DNA from: Pseudomonadota bacterium
Lineage (GTDB): Bacteria; Pseudomonadota; Alphaproteobacteria; Sphingomonadales; Sphingomonadaceae
Reading direction: 5' to 3'
Assembly: GCA_023386135.1 (NCBI GenBank)
Contig: JAEWKG010000240.1
Coordinates: 1 to 5,821, forward strand
Length of the DNA: 5,821 bases
Shown one piece after another: positions 5,184 through 5,821 of this stretch; position 1 is the first letter of the stretch, and every line of letters starts with the position of its first letter. Made by a program: the position numbers and the translations under genes. The notes beneath the pieces were generated by a model. It ran no database searches. It was not told the DNA's origin and saw only the letters and a list, made by a program, of their open reading frames with translations.

Positions 5184-5821
5184 ATGCGCGCGAGGGTTGC
5201 GATAGCGCTGCTGGCGATTGCACTGGCGGGTTGCCGGGTGGTCCCCCAGGTCGAGACTCCGCCGTCGCCGGCACCGGCGACCGCGCTGATCGCCGGGGTC
5301 AAGCCGGGCCCCTCCATCGCCAGCCTCGGCCTCCGCGGCGCGGACGCGGGGAGCGCGCTGGCGGGCTTCCGCGAGAGCTGCCCGCAGCTCCTCTCGCGCA
5401 CCGACGCGAGCGGCCTCACAACCGGCTCGCAGTGGGAACCCGCGTGCACCGCCGCGCGCGGCTGGGGGCAAGGTGACGCCGCGGCGTTCTTTGAGCGCTA
5501 CTTCGAAACCGCGCGGGTGGGCGAGGGCACGGCGTTCGCCACCGGCTATTACGAACCCGACATCGCCGGCAGTCGCGCCCACATTCCGGGCTACGACGTG
5601 CCGGTCTATGCCCTGCCGCCCGAACTGACCCGTGGCTGGCCCGACGACGTCCCTGAAGCCGAGCGCACCGGCCGCCCGCCGCTCGGGCGGCTGGATGCCT
5701 CGGGCAAGTTCGTGTCGTATTACGAACGCGCGGAGATCGAGGCGGGGGCGCTCGCCAACCGCGGGCTGGAGATCGCCTGGGCGCACGATCCGGTCGAATT
5801 CTTCTTCCTGCAGATCCAGGG
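5184..5821 (+). CDS. mltA: Lytic murein transglycosylase A (MltA-type lipoprotein), 5' part, at least 212 aa
   Basis: MltA is an outer-membrane lipoprotein that cleaves the MurNAc-GlcNAc bond of peptidoglycan with formation of 1,6-anhydro-MurNAc. The start gives a lipoprotein signal: basic MRAR, hydrophobic VAIALLAIALAG and lipobox LAGC with Cys17. A Pro/Ala-rich linker follows. From about residue 62 the MltA domain is clear: FRESCPQLL, ARGWGQGDAAAFFERYFE (91-108), ATGYYEPDIAGSR (119-131), GYDVPVYALP (136-145), VSYYERAEIEAGAL (177-190) and LEIAWAHDPVEFFFLQIQG (195-213). The frame is still open at the window edge. The C-terminal 3D domain with the catalytic aspartate lies outside the window and cannot be checked. 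The full protein is expected to be about 350-400 residues. It follows timA by 81 bases on the same strand and may be cotranscribed. A weak TCGACA-17-TAGGAC pair in the gap leaves an own promoter possible. Confidence 0.94.
   Translation, partial: MRARVAIALLAIALAGCRVVPQVETPPSPAPATALIAGVKPGPSIASLGLRGADAGSALAGFRESCPQLLSRTDASGLTTGSQWEPACTAARGWGQGDAAAFFERYFETARVGEGTAFATGYYEPDIAGSRAHIPGYDVPVYALPPELTRGWPDDVPEAERTGRPPLGRLDASGKFVSYYERAEIEAGALANRGLEIAWAHDPVEFFFLQIQ

Noticed and set aside
5109..5786. Minus-strand frame of 225 codons antisense to mltA
   Set aside because: The plus-strand frame has a strong ribosome site, a lipobox and clear MltA motifs. The minus frame is an Arg/Ala/Gly-rich shadow.

Overview
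The window is a compact, GC-rich stretch of chromosomal housekeeping DNA. It carries four complete genes with recognisable names or families (trpS, murJ, secB and a Tim44-domain gene), one complete DUF4136 lipoprotein gene, and the first part of an mltA-type gene cut by the right edge. GC-rich codon use, a SecB beside a bacterial Tim44-like protein and mltA, and the style of the DUF4136 lipoprotein all point to an alphaproteobacterium, most likely Sphingomonadales (Sphingomonadaceae or Erythrobacteraceae). This placement rests on recall of family features, not on a search.

Layout. The left three quarters read on the minus strand. In transcription order they are secB (4232 to 3693), murJ (3667 to 2075), trpS (1901 to 900) and the DUF4136 lipoprotein (742 to 20). 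secB and murJ are 25 bases apart and look cotranscribed. murJ and trpS are separated by 173 bases that hold several small inverted repeats and a 28-codon reading frame of doubtful status. trpS and the lipoprotein gene are separated by 157 bases, with a stem-loop directly after the trpS stop. A 216-base divergent region (4233-4448) separates secB from the plus-strand pair timA (4449-5102) and mltA (5184 to beyond 5821). It contains a perfect 14-base dyad over a candidate -10 element.

Functional theme. Most genes concern building or maintaining the envelope. SecB delivers preproteins to the Sec translocase. MurJ flips lipid II for peptidoglycan synthesis. MltA is a peptidoglycan-cleaving outer-membrane lipoprotein. 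The Tim44-like protein is a membrane-anchored factor, and the DUF4136 protein is a predicted envelope lipoprotein. TrpS is a general translation enzyme that appears to sit among them by position only.

I found no mobile element, CRISPR array, tRNA, rRNA, toxin-antitoxin pair or defence cassette. No new multi-gene system is visible. The items worth a second look are small: the divergent-promoter dyad, a possible murJ ribosome-site hairpin, the murJ-trpS spacer with its small reading frame, a Gly/Tyr pentapeptide repeat in the lipoprotein, and a fragment resembling a dispersed repeat between timA and mltA.
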